DNA of 40,566 nt, taken from assembly GCA_015066635.1 (NCBI GenBank), contig SVOA01000013.1, positions 1-40,566 of the forward strand, read 5' to 3'. The translations under genes and the position numbers were made by a program. Position 1 is the stretch's first letter, and each line of letters begins with the position of its first letter. This document shows, piece after piece, positions 39,788-40,566 of the stretch. Source of the DNA: Oscillospiraceae bacterium. Lineage in GTDB: Bacteria; Bacillota; Clostridia; Oscillospirales; Acutalibacteraceae. The notes under the pieces are model-generated. The model did no database searches. It worked only from the letters and a program-made list of their open reading frames with translations, and was not told the origin of the DNA.

Positions 39788-40389
39788 TGTTTCAGTATGA
39801 AAAGAAATTACAGTATCCCGTAAATATTAAAACGCCCAATGCGCTCTATGCAAAGATAATCGCATCGCAGTACGGCGGACCTGACGGAGAGCTCGGCGCC
39901 TCTTTGCGCTATCTCTCACAGCGTTTTTCAATGCCTTATCCCGAACTTAAAGGCTTGCTGACCGATATAGGCACAGAGGAGCTCGGACACCTTGAAATGG
40001 TCGGTGCAATTATGTATCAGCTTACGCGCGGACTTACCGATGAGGAAATCAAGAAAATCGGCTTCTATGACTATTTCGTTGACCATACAACGGGCGTTTA
40101 TCCCGCAAGCTCGGCAGGCGTACCTTATACGGCTGCAGGTATGCAGTCAAAGGGAGACGTACTTGCCGACCTTCACGAGGACCTTGCAGCAGAGCAAAAG
40201 GCAAGAGTAACCTATGACAATATCCTGCGCCTTGTTGATGACCCTGACGTCAGGGATGCAATTAAGTTCCTTCGTCAGCGCGAGGTCGTCCACTATCAGC
40301 GCTTCGGAGAGGGTCTGAGGCTTGCGACCGATAAGCTCAACAGCAAGAATTTCTACGCCTTTAATCCTTCATTTGACCCGAAGAAATAA
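39787..40389 (+). CDS. cotJC: Spore coat protein CotJC, manganese-catalase-like
   Basis: 200 aa, full family length. Ferritin-like four-helix fold related to Mn-catalase, with carboxylate/His ligands in GPDGELGASLRYLSQRF (about 32-48), TDIGTEELGHLEMV (about 61-74), EDLAAEQKARVTY and REVVHYQRFGEGL. All ligand motifs are present, so dinuclear-metal binding is likely; peroxide detoxification in the coat is inferred from the family. Last gene of cotJABC, ending before a strong terminator. Confidence 0.95.
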   Translation: MFQYEKKLQYPVNIKTPNALYAKIIASQYGGPDGELGASLRYLSQRFSMPYPELKGLLTDIGTEELGHLEMVGAIMYQLTRGLTDEEIKKIGFYDYFVDHTTGVYPASSAGVPYTAAGMQSKGDVLADLHEDLAAEQKARVTYDNILRLVDDPDVRDAIKFLRQREVVHYQRFGEGLRLATDKLNSKNFYAFNPSFDPKK

Positions 40390-40404
40390 TCTTCACTCTA
40401 TTTG

Positions 40405-40470
40405 CAGACGGCTTTAGGGCGATGTTCATCCTTATGAACAGCGCCCTTTACGCCGTCTGTTTTTTTATTT
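40405..40470 (+). terminator. Branched terminator of cotJABC
   Basis: Outer stem CAGACGGC (40405-40412) with GCCGTCTG (40452-40459); inner stems GGGCG/CGCCC and TGTTCAT/ATGAACA; then nine T/A-rich bases. From 40471 to the window end (96 bases) no gene or clear promoter is seen. Confidence 0.85.
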
Positions 40471-40566
40471 GCCACATTTTTTTACACATCGGATGATATA
40501 CTTAACAACGAAAACGAAAATAGTGTTCAGCATAACTATCTTTTTATTATCAAAATGTTTAGTTCC

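Overview
The window looks like chromosome of an anaerobic, Gram-positive, endospore-forming gut Clostridia, most likely in the Oscillospirales/Ruminococcaceae. This is inferred from spoIVA, spoIIID and cotJABC, a secreted dockerin-bearing protein, strong AGGAGG ribosome sites, sigma-A promoters and moderate GC content with A/T-rich intergenic DNA. No CRISPR array, insertion sequence or intact prophage was seen. Most of the window is ordinary core genome.

Layout. 1-4776: end of an oligopeptide ABC importer (oppC partial, oppD, oppF) and its lipoprotein oppA with its own promoter. 4841-8307: a DHHW-family surface protein and a metallophosphoesterase, divergent from a D,D-carboxypeptidase. 8338-9950: yfcE-like phosphoesterase and nagA. 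10010-10954: three small unknown genes in one tight operon. 11027-14617: HD protein, CmpB-like membrane protein, HAD phosphatase, then a HerA-like ATPase. 14656-15120: flavodoxin. 15270-15700: initiator tRNA-Met followed by a hairpin-rich non-coding stretch. 15699-18433: an AT-rich foreign gene fragment fused in frame to deoC, then cdd and pdp (pyrimidine deoxynucleoside salvage). 18495-21942: O-antigen-ligase-like protein, GPH-type symporter and Pr6Pr-like membrane protein. 21995-23724: the GGGtGRT protein with an Fe-S scaffold-like partner. 23893-24252: tRNA-Pro(GGG) with a duplicated 3' end around a small hairpin-rich element. 24277-25499: ThrE-type threonine/serine exporter halves. 25754-28093: large secreted Cys-rich dockerin protein. 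28164-31056: DUF378 protein, spoIVA, alpha/beta hydrolase. 31232-34939: DivIVA-like protein, an orphan fumarase beta subunit and pcrA. 34978-36541: DUF5684 protein and rodA. 36660-38932: tsaE, tsaB, rpiB, upp. 38996-40389: spoIIID and cotJABC.

The most noteworthy signals are non-coding or at junctions. (1) Both tRNA genes are followed, past their terminator, by clusters of hairpins. At tRNA-Pro the cluster is bracketed by a 21-bp direct repeat of the tRNA 3' end, like an attachment-site scar. At tRNA-fMet it is followed by a truncated foreign gene that now reads into deoC. (2) The spoIIID ribosome site lies in the 3' arm of the upp terminator hairpin, and a sigma-E-like promoter would start transcription inside that hairpin and free it. 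(3) rodA appears to begin at a CTG codon, because the nominal upstream extension is its own promoter. (4) Several divergent pairs have promoters that overlap or face each other. Protein functions were assigned by reading motifs and overall resemblance; no database search was run.
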